A stretch of 64,000 nucleotides of DNA from an uncultured Lachnospiraceae bacterium (GCA_900551115.1 URUY01000001.1:62001-126000); one strand, 5' to 3'; counted from the first letter of the stretch, positions 52,567-62,930 are shown. The notes: a model not told the origin generated them from the sequence alone. A program made the numbers and translations.

Positions 52567-53868
52567 TTATGGAAAAAGTTTCGACACAATTCCCTTGTCA
52601 CAAAGTGACTGCAACGACTTTAAAATACCGAACTTGGCATGCTGCCAGGTCAGCCCGCCCTGAAAATACACTGCATAGGGCGGCTTTATGGGACCGTCAG
52701 CCGAAAGCTCTATGGAGGAGCCGGAAACAAAAGCGCCGGCTGCCATAATTACCTTGGCATCATATCCGGGCATGTCCCACGGCTCAGGTGTCACATGGCT
52801 GTCCACCGGTGCTGCCGCCTGAATTCCTTCGCAAAAAGCCACCACGCCTTCCGGCATACCGAACTCCACTGCCTGAATAATATCGTGTCTGCTCTCAGAA
52901 CCGTCCGGCACTACCTTAAAGCCCAGCCGCTCATAGATATTAGCTGCAAAAATTGCTCCCTTTAATGCGCCTGCCGTAACCGTAGGCGCCAAAAAAAGTC
53001 CCTGATAAAAAGCACTGAGAATCCCCAGAGACGCCCCTACCTCCTTGCCAAGTCCCGGGGAGGTCAGCCTGTAAGCCGCATTTTCCACACATTCTCTTTT
53101 TCCTGCAATATATCCGCCGATAGGCGCCAGTCCGCCGCCGGGATTCTTAATCAAAGAACCTACCACCATGTCTGCTCCCACATCGGAGGGCTCCGTCTTT
53201 TCTACAAATTCCCCGTAACAGTTATCCACCATGCAGATAACATCCGGTTTTATGTCCTTGATAAAAGCTATCAGCTCACCAATCCGGGAAACAGACAGGG
53301 TAGGTCTTGTCTGATATCCTTTGGAACGCTGAATGGTAACAAGACGCGTTTTTTCATTTATGCTCTTTTTGATGTTTTCATAATCAAAGCTGCCGTCAGG
53401 TAAAAGGTCCACCTGTCTGTAGCTTATGCCGTATTCTTTTAAGGAGCCTTTGGATGGTCTGATGCCGATAACCTCTTCTAAGGTATCATAGGGCTTGCCC
53501 ACCGGAGAAAGCAGCTCGTCTCCCGGACGCAGATTGCTCATCAGGGCAAGTGCAAGCGCGTGGGTGCCGCAGGTTATCTGGGGACGCACCAAAGCATCCT
53601 CCGTATGAAAAACGGAAGCATAAACCTCTTCCAGGGTGTCTCTTCCAATATCATTGTAGCCATAGCCTGTGGTACCCAAAAGACAGGCCTCGCTCACCCG
53701 CTTTTCCTGCAGGGCAGACAATACCTTAAGCTGGTTGTATTCTGCATTTTCGTCAATTTCTGCAAATCTGTCCCGCAGGTTTAAAAGCACCCTTTCCCCG
53801 AATTCATAGACCTCATCGGAAATGCCTAAAGTCTTATACATATTTTTTATTGCAATGTCCTTATTCAT
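52567..53868 (-). CDS. Methionine gamma-lyase-like/aluminium-resistance family PLP enzyme
   Basis: PLP-dependent enzyme of 433 residues in the Cys/Met-metabolism fold. The cofactor lysine is in the segment GSLIKNPGGGLAPIGGYIAG (near residue 237), with the DNCYGEF motif supplying the Asp for the pyridine nitrogen. Members are named for aluminium resistance, but the reaction in this organism is unproven; methionine gamma-lyase activity is the usual suggestion. It overlaps the end of miaA by 8 bases. Confidence 0.92.
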   Translation of the reverse strand: MNKDIAIKNMYKTLGISDEVYEFGERVLLNLRDRFAEIDENAEYNQLKVLSALQEKRVSEACLLGTTGYGYNDIGRDTLEEVYASVFHTEDALVRPQITCGTHALALALMSNLRPGDELLSPVGKPYDTLEEVIGIRPSKGSLKEYGISYRQVDLLPDGSFDYENIKKSINEKTRLVTIQRSKGYQTRPTLSVSRIGELIAFIKDIKPDVICMVDNCYGEFVEKTEPSDVGADMVVGSLIKNPGGGLAPIGGYIAGKRECVENAAYRLTSPGLGKEVGASLGILSAFYQGLFLAPTVTAGALKGAIFAANIYERLGFKVVPDGSESRHDIIQAVEFGMPEGVVAFCEGIQAAAPVDSHVTPEPWDMPGYDAKVIMAAGAFVSGSSIELSADGPIKPPYAVYFQGGLTWQHAKFGILKSLQSLCDKGIVSKLFP

Positions 53869-54832
53869 GTGTATCCATATCCTCTTTTCGTATCGTTTCC
53901 TCTGTTTTTTTCACCATATAGGAAAGCATTTCCTTATCATTATAAGAAAAATCCGGTTTATTAACCCACAAAACATCCTTTTCCCGTTTAAACCAGGTAA
54001 GCTGCCTTTTTGCAAAATGTCTGGTATCCCGTTTTATCAGATAAACTGCTTCCTCTAAGCTGATTTCTCCTGCAAGATAAGAAAGTATTTCCTTATAGCC
54101 CAGCCCCTGCATAGATACCATATCCTTTGTGCAGCCCATATCGGAAAGCCTTTTCACTTCCTCTACAAGCCCCTCCTGCAGCATCATATCCACTCTTTTA
54201 TCAATCCGCTCATAGAGCTTTTTCCTATCGTCATTTAAAACAAAATAACAGGAAGCATAGCAGCTTTCTTTTAACCGTTCTCTCTCATTATGCTCAGAAA
54301 TCAGACCATTTGTCTGTTTGTGAAACTCCAGGGCGCGGATGACCCTTTTTATATTATTGGGATGAATGGCCTCCGCCGCCTTCGGGTCAGCCTCCCTTAA
54401 CATATCATGCAGGTACAGCGCCCCCTTTTCCTCTGCCAGCTTTTCCAGTGCTTCCCTGTATGCGGTATCTTCGTCATTTTCCGTAAAATCAATATCATAG
54501 AGTACCGACTGGATGTAAAATCCTGTTCCGCCCGTCAATATGGGAATGTGTCCCCGTCCGTATATTTCAGTAAGCGCCTGCTTACACAGCCTCTGAAAAA
54601 TAACCACATTAAATTCTTCCACAGGTGCCAACACGTCTATCAGATGATGGGGAACGCCTTCTGTTTCCTCTTTTTTTATTTTTGCCGAACCGATATCCAT
54701 ATATTTATAGACCTGCATGGAATCTGCTGAAATAATCTCTCCGTTTACAGCCTTTGCCAGTTCTATGGAAAGCTTTGTCTTTCCCACGGCAGTCGGTCCG
54801 GTCAGTACAATCAATGGTTTTTTCTGTTCCAT
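53861..54832 (-). CDS. miaA: tRNA dimethylallyltransferase
   Basis: Adds the isopentenyl group to A37 of tRNAs that read U-starting codons. It has 323 residues with the P-loop GPTAVGKTKLS at about 12-22, the SADSMQVYKYMDIGSAK motif and the DIDFTENDEDTAYR segment. MiaB, the next enzyme on the same base, is encoded at 61485. The 5' end lies in a 30-bp tandem duplication that also covers the start codon region. A short upstream reading frame of 8 codons ends 3 bases before the ATG. The ribosome site is weak. Confidence 0.97.
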   Translation of the reverse strand: MEQKKPLIVLTGPTAVGKTKLSIELAKAVNGEIISADSMQVYKYMDIGSAKIKKEETEGVPHHLIDVLAPVEEFNVVIFQRLCKQALTEIYGRGHIPILTGGTGFYIQSVLYDIDFTENDEDTAYREALEKLAEEKGALYLHDMLREADPKAAEAIHPNNIKRVIRALEFHKQTNGLISEHNERERLKESCYASCYFVLNDDRKKLYERIDKRVDMMLQEGLVEEVKRLSDMGCTKDMVSMQGLGYKEILSYLAGEISLEEAVYLIKRDTRHFAKRQLTWFKREKDVLWVNKPDFSYNDKEMLSYMVKKTEETIRKEDMDTHE

Positions 54833-54880
54833 TCTCTATTCCATACCCTTTTTCTGTTCCATTCTCTATTCCATATCCTT
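54821..54880. repeat. 30-bp tandem duplication across the miaA start
   Basis: Bases 54821-54850 and 54851-54880 match at 29 of 30 positions. The first copy includes the miaA start codon; the second provides a decoy ATG (54860-54862) that encodes an 8-codon peptide ending in TAG just before the true ATG. The mutL stop is at 54885, so the duplication fills the mutL-miaA spacer. Confidence 0.9.
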
Positions 54881-54884
54881 TTTT

Positions 54885-56816
54885 CTACACAATCCGCTTA
54901 AACTTCTTTTCAATTTCGTACTTACTCATGGAAATAATGGTGGGCCGCCCGTGAGGACAGTTATACGGGTTATCCAGAGTTAAAAGCTCATCCAGTAAGG
55001 CTTCCATTTCAGCCGCATTCAAAGAATGATTTCCTTTCACTGCCGCCTTGCATGCCATGGATGCCAGCTTTTCCTCCACTACCGTGAGATTTTTATGTGA
55101 GGGTCCCAAGCTCAGTTCGTCAAGCACCTCTAAAAAAAGCGCCTTTTCGTCACAGCCGTAAAGGTCAGCAGGAACACCGCGCAGGGTATATTCACTGCCT
55201 CCGAAATTTTCAATTTCAAAACCCAAATTGACAAACACCTCACTGTGTTCGGCAAATACCTGTTCTTCCTTTGCACTGAGGGTCACTACAATGGGCGGAT
55301 TTAAGCTTTGGGAAACAATTTCTTTTTCACGGAGCTGTCTGATAAGCCTTTCGTACTTTACCTTTTCATGGGCAGCGTGCTGGTCTACGATAAACAGCCT
55401 GTCCTTAAAGGCTATCAGCCAGTAGGTATCAAAAATCTGCCCCAGTATCCGGTAATCTTCCCTGTTATCTTTGGAAAGCAGCTTTTCTTCAAATAAATTC
55501 ATCTGTACAGCCGTCTGTGTTTCTGCCTCATACCTTGTCTCTTCCATTACCTGAAACTGCTGTATCCGCTTTGTCTCAAAGGGTTCCGGAATGGACCTTT
55601 TTAATTCTTTTATCGTTTCCGTCCCTTTCCTATTCGTTTCCGCTTCTTTTAAAAAGGCTGTGCCGTCCAGAGCCTCCTGCTCCTTTGACGCAAAGCCTGC
55701 TGTTTCAGGTGTATTGCCGGATATAGTGCTTTTAGCTTCCTTCTCTGAAACAGCAGTTTCCTTCTCCGGTACAGTGGCTGTCTGCACAGCATTGTTTTTT
55801 TCTGAAAAGACTGCTTCCGGTATCATCTCCCGGGCGCGCAGGGCCTCTGCTACCGCCTCTGCCACAAAATCATAGATTTTCTTTCCTTCGGTAAAACGGA
55901 CATCCATCTTTGTAGGATGCACATTCACATCCACAAGCTCTGTATCCACCGTAAAATGCAGTACCGTAAAAGGGAATTTATGCTGCATCAGATACTGGCT
56001 GTAGCCGTCCTCAATAGCTTTGGCAAGCAGACTGCTTTTAATGTATCTGCCGTTGATAGCATAATTTTCAAAGTTGCGGTTTGCGCGGTTGAGTACAGGC
56101 TTCCCAAGATAGCCCGAAACTGCAATTCCCGGAGTCTCTTTCCGTATTTCTACCAGATTGGCTGCCGCCTCCCTGCCGTAAATGCGGTAAATCACTTCCT
56201 TCAGGTCTCCGTTCCCCAGGGTGTGGAATTTGACCTGTCCGTTTACAATCAGCTTAAAGGATACATCCGGCCTTGACAGTGCCATATGCTCCATCAAATC
56301 TATAATATAACTGCCCTCCGTCTGGGGCTGCTTCAAAAACTTCCTGCGGACCGGTGTGTTGAAAAACAGATTCCGCACTATGATGGTCGTACCGTCCGGC
56401 GCTCCCACCTCCGAAAATTCCTTTTCATCGGCTCCCTCCGAAAGATAACGGATGCCCGTCAGGGAATCCTTTGTTTTGGTAATCAGCTCCACCTTTGCCA
56501 CTGCGCAGATACTGGATAATGCCTCTCCGCGGAATCCCAGGCTCTTTATGCTGTGAAGGTCCTCTGCTGATGCAATCTTGCTGGTTGCATGACGCAAAAA
56601 AGCATTCCGCACCTGAGAAGCTTCGATACCGCTTCCGTTATCGGTAACACGGATAAAGGAAATACCGCCCTCTTTGATTTCTACCGTTACAGCCGAAGAA
56701 CCTGCGTCCACTGCATTTTCTGTCAGCTCCTTTACCACGCTGGCAGGACGCTCCACCACCTCGCCTGCGGCAATCTTATCTATCGTACCTGAATCCAAAA
56801 CCCGAATCTCTGCCAT
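54885..56816 (-). CDS. mutL: DNA mismatch repair protein MutL
   Basis: Mismatch repair endonuclease/ATPase of 643 residues. The GHKL ATPase has EVVERPASVVKELTENAVDAG, DNGSGI and GFRGEALSSI in the first 110 residues. A variable linker spans about 345-460. The C-terminal domain carries the metal-binding endonuclease motif DQHAAHEKVKYE and CPHGRP. The presence of the endonuclease motif matches organisms lacking MutH. It lies 21 bases after mutS. Confidence 0.97.
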   Translation of the reverse strand: MAEIRVLDSGTIDKIAAGEVVERPASVVKELTENAVDAGSSAVTVEIKEGGISFIRVTDNGSGIEASQVRNAFLRHATSKIASAEDLHSIKSLGFRGEALSSICAVAKVELITKTKDSLTGIRYLSEGADEKEFSEVGAPDGTTIIVRNLFFNTPVRRKFLKQPQTEGSYIIDLMEHMALSRPDVSFKLIVNGQVKFHTLGNGDLKEVIYRIYGREAAANLVEIRKETPGIAVSGYLGKPVLNRANRNFENYAINGRYIKSSLLAKAIEDGYSQYLMQHKFPFTVLHFTVDTELVDVNVHPTKMDVRFTEGKKIYDFVAEAVAEALRAREMIPEAVFSEKNNAVQTATVPEKETAVSEKEAKSTISGNTPETAGFASKEQEALDGTAFLKEAETNRKGTETIKELKRSIPEPFETKRIQQFQVMEETRYEAETQTAVQMNLFEEKLLSKDNREDYRILGQIFDTYWLIAFKDRLFIVDQHAAHEKVKYERLIRQLREKEIVSQSLNPPIVVTLSAKEEQVFAEHSEVFVNLGFEIENFGGSEYTLRGVPADLYGCDEKALFLEVLDELSLGPSHKNLTVVEEKLASMACKAAVKGNHSLNAAEMEALLDELLTLDNPYNCPHGRPTIISMSKYEIEKKFKRIV

Positions 56817-56837
56817 ATATGCTTCCTTCCCTTACTG

Positions 56838-59489
56838 TTACCAGCGGTTGTTTAATTTGCTCTGCAGCCTGTACAGCGTATTCAGTGCATCAAGAGGTGT
56901 CATATTGGTGACATCCACCTCTTTTAACTCTTTTATGACATCTTCGTCCTTAACCGTATCAAACAACGACATCTGTGCCATATCCACTTCATCATAATGC
57001 TCTGTCTTTTTAGCCTTACCCTCGCCGCCGGTACAGGCAGCAATGCTCTGCACCTTTTCCGTAATATCGTTGTCTGAAAGCTGATTTACAATTTCTTTGG
57101 CACGGTCAATAACCATATCCGGCACACCTGCCAGCTTTGCCACCTGAATGCCGTAGCTCTTATCCGCACCGCCCTTTACTATCTTTCTTAAGAATACGAT
57201 ATCATCACCGCGCTCTTTAACGGCAATACAGTAATTGTTTACGTTGTTCATCTTCCCTTCCAGCTCAGTCAGCTCATGGTAATGGGTAGCAAACAGCGTC
57301 TTGGCTCCCAGAAGCTTTCGGTTACTGATATGCTCAATCACTGCCCAGGCTATGGACAAGCCGTCAAAGGTAGAGGTTCCTCTGCCGATTTCATCCAATA
57401 CCAAAAGGCTGTTTGCTGTGGCATTCCGCAGGATATTGGCTACTTCGTTCATCTCTACCATAAAAGTAGACTGTCCGCTTGCCAAATCATCGGAAGCACC
57501 TACTCTGGTAAAAATCCTGTCCACAATACCGATATTAGCGCTTTTTGCCGGCACAAAGCAGCCAACCTGCGCCATCAGCACTATCAGCGCAGTCTGACGC
57601 ATATAGGTGGACTTCCCTGCCATGTTGGGGCCGGTAATAACGGCAATCTGTCGGCTGTTATTATCAAGATAAGTATCGTTGGCAATGAACATGTCATTGT
57701 CTATCATTTTTTCCACGACAGGATGCCTGCCGTCCTTAATATCGATAACGCCCTTTTCGTTAAGCTTCGGACGCACATAGCCGTTTCTTTCCGCTACAAG
57801 AGACAGGGAAGCAAAGACGTCCAGCCGTGCAATGGCTTTTGCCGTCCGCTGAATCCGTTCCATTTCCAGTGCAATGGAATCCCTTATTTTACAAAAAAGG
57901 TCATACTCCAACGTACAGAGCTTATCCTCTGCATTTAAGATGGTATCCTCCATCTCCTTTAGGCGGGGAGTGGTATAACGCTCTGCATTGGCTAAGGTCT
58001 GCTTTCTGATATAGTCCTCGGGCACAAGGGAGGCATAGGAATTTGTCACCTCAAAGTAATAGCCGAATACCTTGTTATACTTGATTTTCAGATTCTTGAT
58101 ACCGGTCCGTTCCCGGTCCTCATTTTCCAAATCTGCCAGCCATTTTTTTCCATCCCGTCTGGCATTTCTGAATCTGTCAATATCTTCATCAAAGCCTTCT
58201 TTTATAATGCCGCCTTCCCTGACGGAAATGGGCGGTTCCTCTTCTATCGCCTGCTCAATCAGGGAACAGATATCCTGAAGTCCGTCTATTTCCTCCCTGA
58301 TATTTGCCAAAACCTCTTTTTTAAAAGCCCCCATAACCATTTTTATGGGCGGAAGCATCTTTAGGGAGTTTCTGAATGCAATCAAATCTCTGGGATTGGC
58401 AGTTTTATAGCTGATACGGCTTAAAAGCCTTTCCAGGTCGTAGACAGGATTTAAGTATTCCCTGATTTCGTCCCTGGAAACAGAATCCGCACACAGCTCC
58501 TCCACTGCATCAAGACGTTTCTCAATCTCTGCCTTTTCAATCAGCGGCTGTTCAATATAGCTCCTTAAGGTACGTCCTCCCATAGCGGTTTTTGTCTTGT
58601 CTAACACCCATAAAAGGGAACCCCTCTTCTGCTTTTCCCGAAGGGTTTCCGCAAGCTCTAAATTACGTCTGGTAGAGCTGTCAAGCAGCATGTACTTGCT
58701 TGTTATGTAGGGATATATATGGCTTAAATGATTTAAGGAGGTCTTCTGGGTATCGTAAAGGTATTGTAACAGAGCGCCTGCTGCAATCACTCCTGTAGGG
58801 AAATCCTCTATGCCAAGTCCAATCAGGGTACTGACATGGAAATGCTTCATCAGGCAGCGTTTTGCCCCATCATCATCAAAATAGCGGGAATCTAAGGCAT
58901 ATATGGTGATTCCCAGCCTGCCCTTTAAATCAGGTATATCCATGCCGCTTACCAAAAAAGCATCGTTACAGATGATTTCACGAGGCTGGTATTTGATGAT
59001 TTCATCCATCAGCTTTCTTAAATCATCCACCTCCGTCACAAAATAGTCTCCGGTAGTAACATCTGCCAGCGAAATGCCGATTCCGGTCTGCATGTAGGTG
59101 ACGCACATCAAATAGTTGTTTTTTGCTTCCTCCAGTGCATGCATGTCCATATTGGTACCGGGGGTCACAATCCTGACAACCTCTCTTTTCACAAGGCCTT
59201 TGGCAAGCTTCGGATCTTCTACCTGCTCACAGATAGCCACCTTGTAGCCTTTGCTTATCAGCTTGTTCAAATATCCTTCCACCGCATGATAAGGCACACC
59301 GCACATGGGCGCACGCTCCTCCTGTCCGCAGCCCTTGCCGGTAAGGGTCAGCTCCAGTTCCTTAGAAACCGTCAGCGCATCCTCAAAAAACATTTCATAA
59401 AAATCACCAAGTCTATAAAAAAGGATACAGTCAGGATATTCTTTTTTTGTTTCCAGATACTGCTGCATCATAGGCGTAAATTCTGCCAC
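56838..59489 (-). CDS. mutS: DNA mismatch repair protein MutS
   Basis: Mismatch-recognition ATPase of 883 residues. The mismatch-binding domain starts MMQQYLETKKEYPDCILFYRLGDFYEMFF and contains the Phe-x-Glu wedge. The ATPase has Walker A GPNMAGKST, VDRIFTRVGASDDLASGQSTFMVEM and LVLDEIGRGTSTFDG. The start is GTG at 59489 with GGGAGA at 8 bases. It leads mutS-mutL-miaA. Confidence 0.97.
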   Translation of the reverse strand: MAEFTPMMQQYLETKKEYPDCILFYRLGDFYEMFFEDALTVSKELELTLTGKGCGQEERAPMCGVPYHAVEGYLNKLISKGYKVAICEQVEDPKLAKGLVKREVVRIVTPGTNMDMHALEEAKNNYLMCVTYMQTGIGISLADVTTGDYFVTEVDDLRKLMDEIIKYQPREIICNDAFLVSGMDIPDLKGRLGITIYALDSRYFDDDGAKRCLMKHFHVSTLIGLGIEDFPTGVIAAGALLQYLYDTQKTSLNHLSHIYPYITSKYMLLDSSTRRNLELAETLREKQKRGSLLWVLDKTKTAMGGRTLRSYIEQPLIEKAEIEKRLDAVEELCADSVSRDEIREYLNPVYDLERLLSRISYKTANPRDLIAFRNSLKMLPPIKMVMGAFKKEVLANIREEIDGLQDICSLIEQAIEEEPPISVREGGIIKEGFDEDIDRFRNARRDGKKWLADLENEDRERTGIKNLKIKYNKVFGYYFEVTNSYASLVPEDYIRKQTLANAERYTTPRLKEMEDTILNAEDKLCTLEYDLFCKIRDSIALEMERIQRTAKAIARLDVFASLSLVAERNGYVRPKLNEKGVIDIKDGRHPVVEKMIDNDMFIANDTYLDNNSRQIAVITGPNMAGKSTYMRQTALIVLMAQVGCFVPAKSANIGIVDRIFTRVGASDDLASGQSTFMVEMNEVANILRNATANSLLVLDEIGRGTSTFDGLSIAWAVIEHISNRKLLGAKTLFATHYHELTELEGKMNNVNNYCIAVKERGDDIVFLRKIVKGGADKSYGIQVAKLAGVPDMVIDRAKEIVNQLSDNDITEKVQSIAACTGGEGKAKKTEHYDEVDMAQMSLFDTVKDEDVIKELKEVDVTNMTPLDALNTLYRLQSKLNNRW

Positions 59490-59573
59490 TGTTCATTCTC
59501 CCGTTCTCATATCATACATTTTTTAATCGTACTGTTTTGAATCACTGTTCAAAATAATTGTTTATAGTAATTG

Positions 59574-59615
59574 TCAAAAAAAGGCAGGTCGGCACAATAT
59601 GTGCATACCTACCTT
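59574..59615 (-). terminator. Intrinsic terminator after the SulP gene
   Basis: A 15-position stem with one wobble and two mismatches (59601-59615 with 59581-59595), 5-base loop, followed on the minus strand by TTTTTTTGAC. It lies about 105 bases after the SulP stop. The rest of the 231-base spacer to mutS shows no convincing promoter. Confidence 0.82.
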
Positions 59616-59720
59616 TTATCATACCACAAAATAATGTCCTTTTACAAGTAATAACAGGCAAAACCTGTCATAAAACTGCCATAAAAGCTGGCAAAGCCCG
59701 GCACAAAAACCGCCGTCAAA

Positions 59721-61376
59721 TTACTGCTTTTGCAGTGATGCGGCACGTTCCATTGCCTCATCAATATGCCCGCAGAAATTTTCAAGTCCGACTCTCTCGT
59801 CAAACCCTGCCTTATGCATAATGGACATGGGCTGTTCTGCTACATGGGAGAAAATCAGGGTAACCTTTTCCTTGCTGCAGCTTTCCAAAATCTTCTCGAA
59901 ATTGCGCATGGCGGTAGCGTCTATGGCAGTTACGCTGCGCATTCTGAGAATCAGACAATTTGTGCCTTCTTCCACACCGATTTTTAAAAGCTTATCTGCC
60001 GCACCGAAAAACATAGGACCGCTTATTTCATATACCATCGTATTTTTCGGAACTGCCATTAAGGTACCGCCCTCCGGTTCTTCCTCTTCTTCTGCATATT
60101 TCCAGCCGGCAACATCTGTCACCTCGCTCATTCGCTTCATGAAAAGAATAGCCGCCAAAACCATGCCAACCTCAATGGCTACAACCAAATCAAATACAAC
60201 GGTAAGTCCGAAGGTAAGCACCAGCACGATAATGTCGCTCTTTGGCGCTGTCTTGCACAGATTTACAAATTCCTTAAAGCCGCACATATTGTAAGCTACC
60301 ATAAATAGGATAGCCGCAATGGCCGGCATGGGAATCAACGCCGCATAGGGCATCAGCACCACTAAAATCAAAAGCAATACAACGGAATGTACCATACCTG
60401 CTATGGGCGTACGGCCACCGTTCTTTACATTTGCTGCCGTTCTGGCAATGGCACCCGTTGCCGGAATACCGCCAAACAACGCCGAAGCAATGTTACCGGC
60501 TCCCTGTGCAATAAGCTCCATGTTGGAACGGTGTCTGCTGTTTACCATACTGTCCGCCACCACACAGGAAAGCAGGGATTCAATACCCGCCAAAACAGCG
60601 ATGGTAAAGGCATCCGGCAAAAGCGTCCGCACCATATCAAAGCTTACCTTGGGAAGTGTAAAAGCAGGCAGGCTGCCTGAAATCGTGTACAAATCTCCTA
60701 TGGTATCAACCGGCAGCTTGCATGCTGCCACTAAAATACTGCTTACAAGCACCGCAATCAAAGAGCCCGGAATTTTTGCAAGAAATCCCGGCAGATAAGG
60801 CCATGCAATCAAAATCACCATACAGATGCAGCCCACGAAAAGCGCCCATAAATTGGTGGTTTTAATAAATTTCCCCACCGCAAAAAGCTTTTCCATGGTT
60901 TCTACAAGCGGTTCATCGGTCACAATGGTAAGTCCTAAAAAGTCCTTAATCTGTCCGATAAAAATGGTAACGGCTATACCTGCGGTAAAGCCTGTCGTAA
61001 TCGTATAAGGAATAAATTTAATCAGGCTGCCGAAGCGGAATAAGCCCATCAGGACCAAAATAATACCTGCCATAATGGTAGCCACAACCAGACCGTCCAT
61101 ACCGTTTTTCGCCACGATACCGGCTACAATGGTTGCAAAGGCTGCCGTAGGTCCTGCTATCTGAACCCTGCTTCCTCCTAAAAAGGAAATGATAAAGCCT
61201 GCGACAATTGCCGTATAAATACCCTTTTCCGGCGTCACGCCGCTTGCCAGGGCAAGTGCAATGGAAAGAGGCAGTGCAATAATCGCCACAATAACACCAG
61301 CCACTACATCCTTCACAAACTGCTCTTTCGTATAGGTTTTCATCACAGAAAACAATTTCGGTTTTAATTTTTCCAT
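59721..61376 (-). CDS. SulP family inorganic anion transporter with STAS domain
   Basis: Anion transporter of 551 residues with 10-14 helices (about 20-420) and a C-terminal STAS domain (about 440-545, with ILRMRSVTAIDATAMRNF). SulP members carry sulfate, bicarbonate or other anions; the C-terminal STAS type is common but the substrate is not readable here. It has its own promoter and terminator and lies between miaB and mutS. It looks transcriptionally independent of the mismatch repair genes. Confidence 0.94.
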   Translation of the reverse strand: MEKLKPKLFSVMKTYTKEQFVKDVVAGVIVAIIALPLSIALALASGVTPEKGIYTAIVAGFIISFLGGSRVQIAGPTAAFATIVAGIVAKNGMDGLVVATIMAGIILVLMGLFRFGSLIKFIPYTITTGFTAGIAVTIFIGQIKDFLGLTIVTDEPLVETMEKLFAVGKFIKTTNLWALFVGCICMVILIAWPYLPGFLAKIPGSLIAVLVSSILVAACKLPVDTIGDLYTISGSLPAFTLPKVSFDMVRTLLPDAFTIAVLAGIESLLSCVVADSMVNSRHRSNMELIAQGAGNIASALFGGIPATGAIARTAANVKNGGRTPIAGMVHSVVLLLILVVLMPYAALIPMPAIAAILFMVAYNMCGFKEFVNLCKTAPKSDIIVLVLTFGLTVVFDLVVAIEVGMVLAAILFMKRMSEVTDVAGWKYAEEEEEPEGGTLMAVPKNTMVYEISGPMFFGAADKLLKIGVEEGTNCLILRMRSVTAIDATAMRNFEKILESCSKEKVTLIFSHVAEQPMSIMHKAGFDERVGLENFCGHIDEAMERAASLQKQ

Positions 61377-61420
61377 GTCAGACTCCTAATTTATAAAAAT
61401 TTTATAAACACACGTCTTTC

Positions 61421-61449
61421 ATGGTAGTACTCTCTAACATAAAATGCAA
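61421..61449 (-). promoter_or_regulatory. Putative promoter of the SulP gene
   Basis: TTGCAT (61444-61449), 17 bases, TACCAT (61421-61426) on the minus strand, about 45 bases before the start, followed by an AGGAGT ribosome site. Confidence 0.45.
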
Positions 61450-61484
61450 GCAGTTTTTAAAAATATTGTCGGATTTTGTTATTT

Positions 61485-62930
61485 TTACCGAACCATTTCC
61501 CCCATATAATAAAATCCATGGCATTCCGAAAGCTTGACATTGACAATTTTCCCGATTAATGAGGTATCCCCCGGAAAATGAACCAGCGTATTGTTGGACA
61601 GACGACCTGTCAAAAGGGACGCATCATGTTCGTTTACTTCCTCTACAAGCACATCCATCACCCGGCCCTCATACCGTTTTACCCGCTCTCTTGCAGTATC
61701 CTGCACTACCTTTAACAGCTTGTCAAAGCCTTCCTTTACCACTTCTTCCGGCACCTGCTCCATAGCTGCCGCAGGCGTACCGGTACGCTTGGAATAAATA
61801 AAGGTAAAAGCATTGTCGTACTGTACTTCTTTTACTACTTCTATAGTCTCCTCTACATCGGCAAGGGTTTCACCCGGAAAACCTACAATCAAATCGGTAG
61901 TCAGGGCAATATCAGGAATTTCTTCTCTGATATGCTTTGCAAGCGCCACATACTGTTCCTTTGTATAAACCCGGTTCATAGCTTTTAAGATGCGGTTTGA
62001 GCCTGCCTGTAAGGGCAGATGCAGGTGTCTGCATATTTTTTTTGATTTCTTCATAACCTGAATCAGCTCTTCTGACAAATCCTTAGGATGGGAGGTCATG
62101 AAGCGGATTCTTTCAATCCCGTCTATTTTTTCGATTTCCTGCAATAGCTGTGCAAAGGTAACCGGCTCTGCAAGGTTCTTGCCGTAGGAATTGACATTCT
62201 GACCAAGCAGCATGATTTCTACAACCCTATCCGCAGCCAGCCCTTCGATTTCCCGTAATATATCCTTGGGGTTGCGGCTTCTTTCCCTGCCCCGCACATA
62301 GGGAACGATACAATAGCTGCAGAAGTTGTTGCACCCGAACATAATATTGATGCCCGATTTAAAGGGATACTTTCTTTCCACGGGAAGGTCCTCTACGATT
62401 TTGTCCGTATCCTTCCAGATATCGATAATCATGCCTTCCGCTTCAAACATGGCATTCAGCAGTTCCGCAAATTTATAGATATTGTGGGTGCCGAAAATCA
62501 AATCCACAAAGCGATAGCTTTCTTTAATTTTTAAAAGGGCGGACTCCTCCTGCATCATACAGCCGCAAAGCGCAATCTTCATATACGGATTTTTCCGTTT
62601 AAAGCCTTTTAACTCACCCAGCCTGCCGTAAACACGCTGATTTGCGTTGTCTCTGACGGTACAGGTATTGAAAATAACGAAATCCGCATTTTCTTCCTCC
62701 GTAATAGCATATCCTGCAAGCTCTAAAATGCCCACCAGTTTTTCAGAGTCCCTGGCATTCATCTGACACCCGAACGTGGTCACATTACAGGTAGGTACCC
62801 TGCCCAGCTTATCTGTAAGCACCCTGACATGGGCCTTTGCCTTTGCAATAAAATAATACTGCCGCGCCGGTTCTTCTGTTGGCGGCTCCTTGCTTAAATC
62901 TATTTTGTCAAACTCTATATTATCAAGCAT
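61485..62930 (-). CDS. miaB: tRNA-2-methylthio-N6-dimethylallyladenosine synthase
   Basis: Radical SAM methylthiotransferase that adds the 2-methylthio group to i6A37, the product of MiaA. It has 481 residues. The N-terminal UPF0004 domain supplies Cys55, Cys90 and Cys124 for the auxiliary cluster. The radical SAM motif GCNNFCSYC gives Cys200, Cys204 and Cys207, and a C-terminal TRAM domain follows from about 415. The frame reaches an ATG at 62942, but the GAGGAG site lies between it and the ATG at 62930, so I chose the latter. Confidence 0.97.
   Translation of the reverse strand: MLDNIEFDKIDLSKEPPTEEPARQYYFIAKAKAHVRVLTDKLGRVPTCNVTTFGCQMNARDSEKLVGILELAGYAITEEENADFVIFNTCTVRDNANQRVYGRLGELKGFKRKNPYMKIALCGCMMQEESALLKIKESYRFVDLIFGTHNIYKFAELLNAMFEAEGMIIDIWKDTDKIVEDLPVERKYPFKSGINIMFGCNNFCSYCIVPYVRGRERSRNPKDILREIEGLAADRVVEIMLLGQNVNSYGKNLAEPVTFAQLLQEIEKIDGIERIRFMTSHPKDLSEELIQVMKKSKKICRHLHLPLQAGSNRILKAMNRVYTKEQYVALAKHIREEIPDIALTTDLIVGFPGETLADVEETIEVVKEVQYDNAFTFIYSKRTGTPAAAMEQVPEEVVKEGFDKLLKVVQDTARERVKRYEGRVMDVLVEEVNEHDASLLTGRLSNNTLVHFPGDTSLIGKIVNVKLSECHGFYYMGEMVR

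Noticed and set aside
57276..57938. Plus-strand open frame of 220 codons inside mutS
   Set aside because: Shadow of the MutS ATPase region; no independent evidence.
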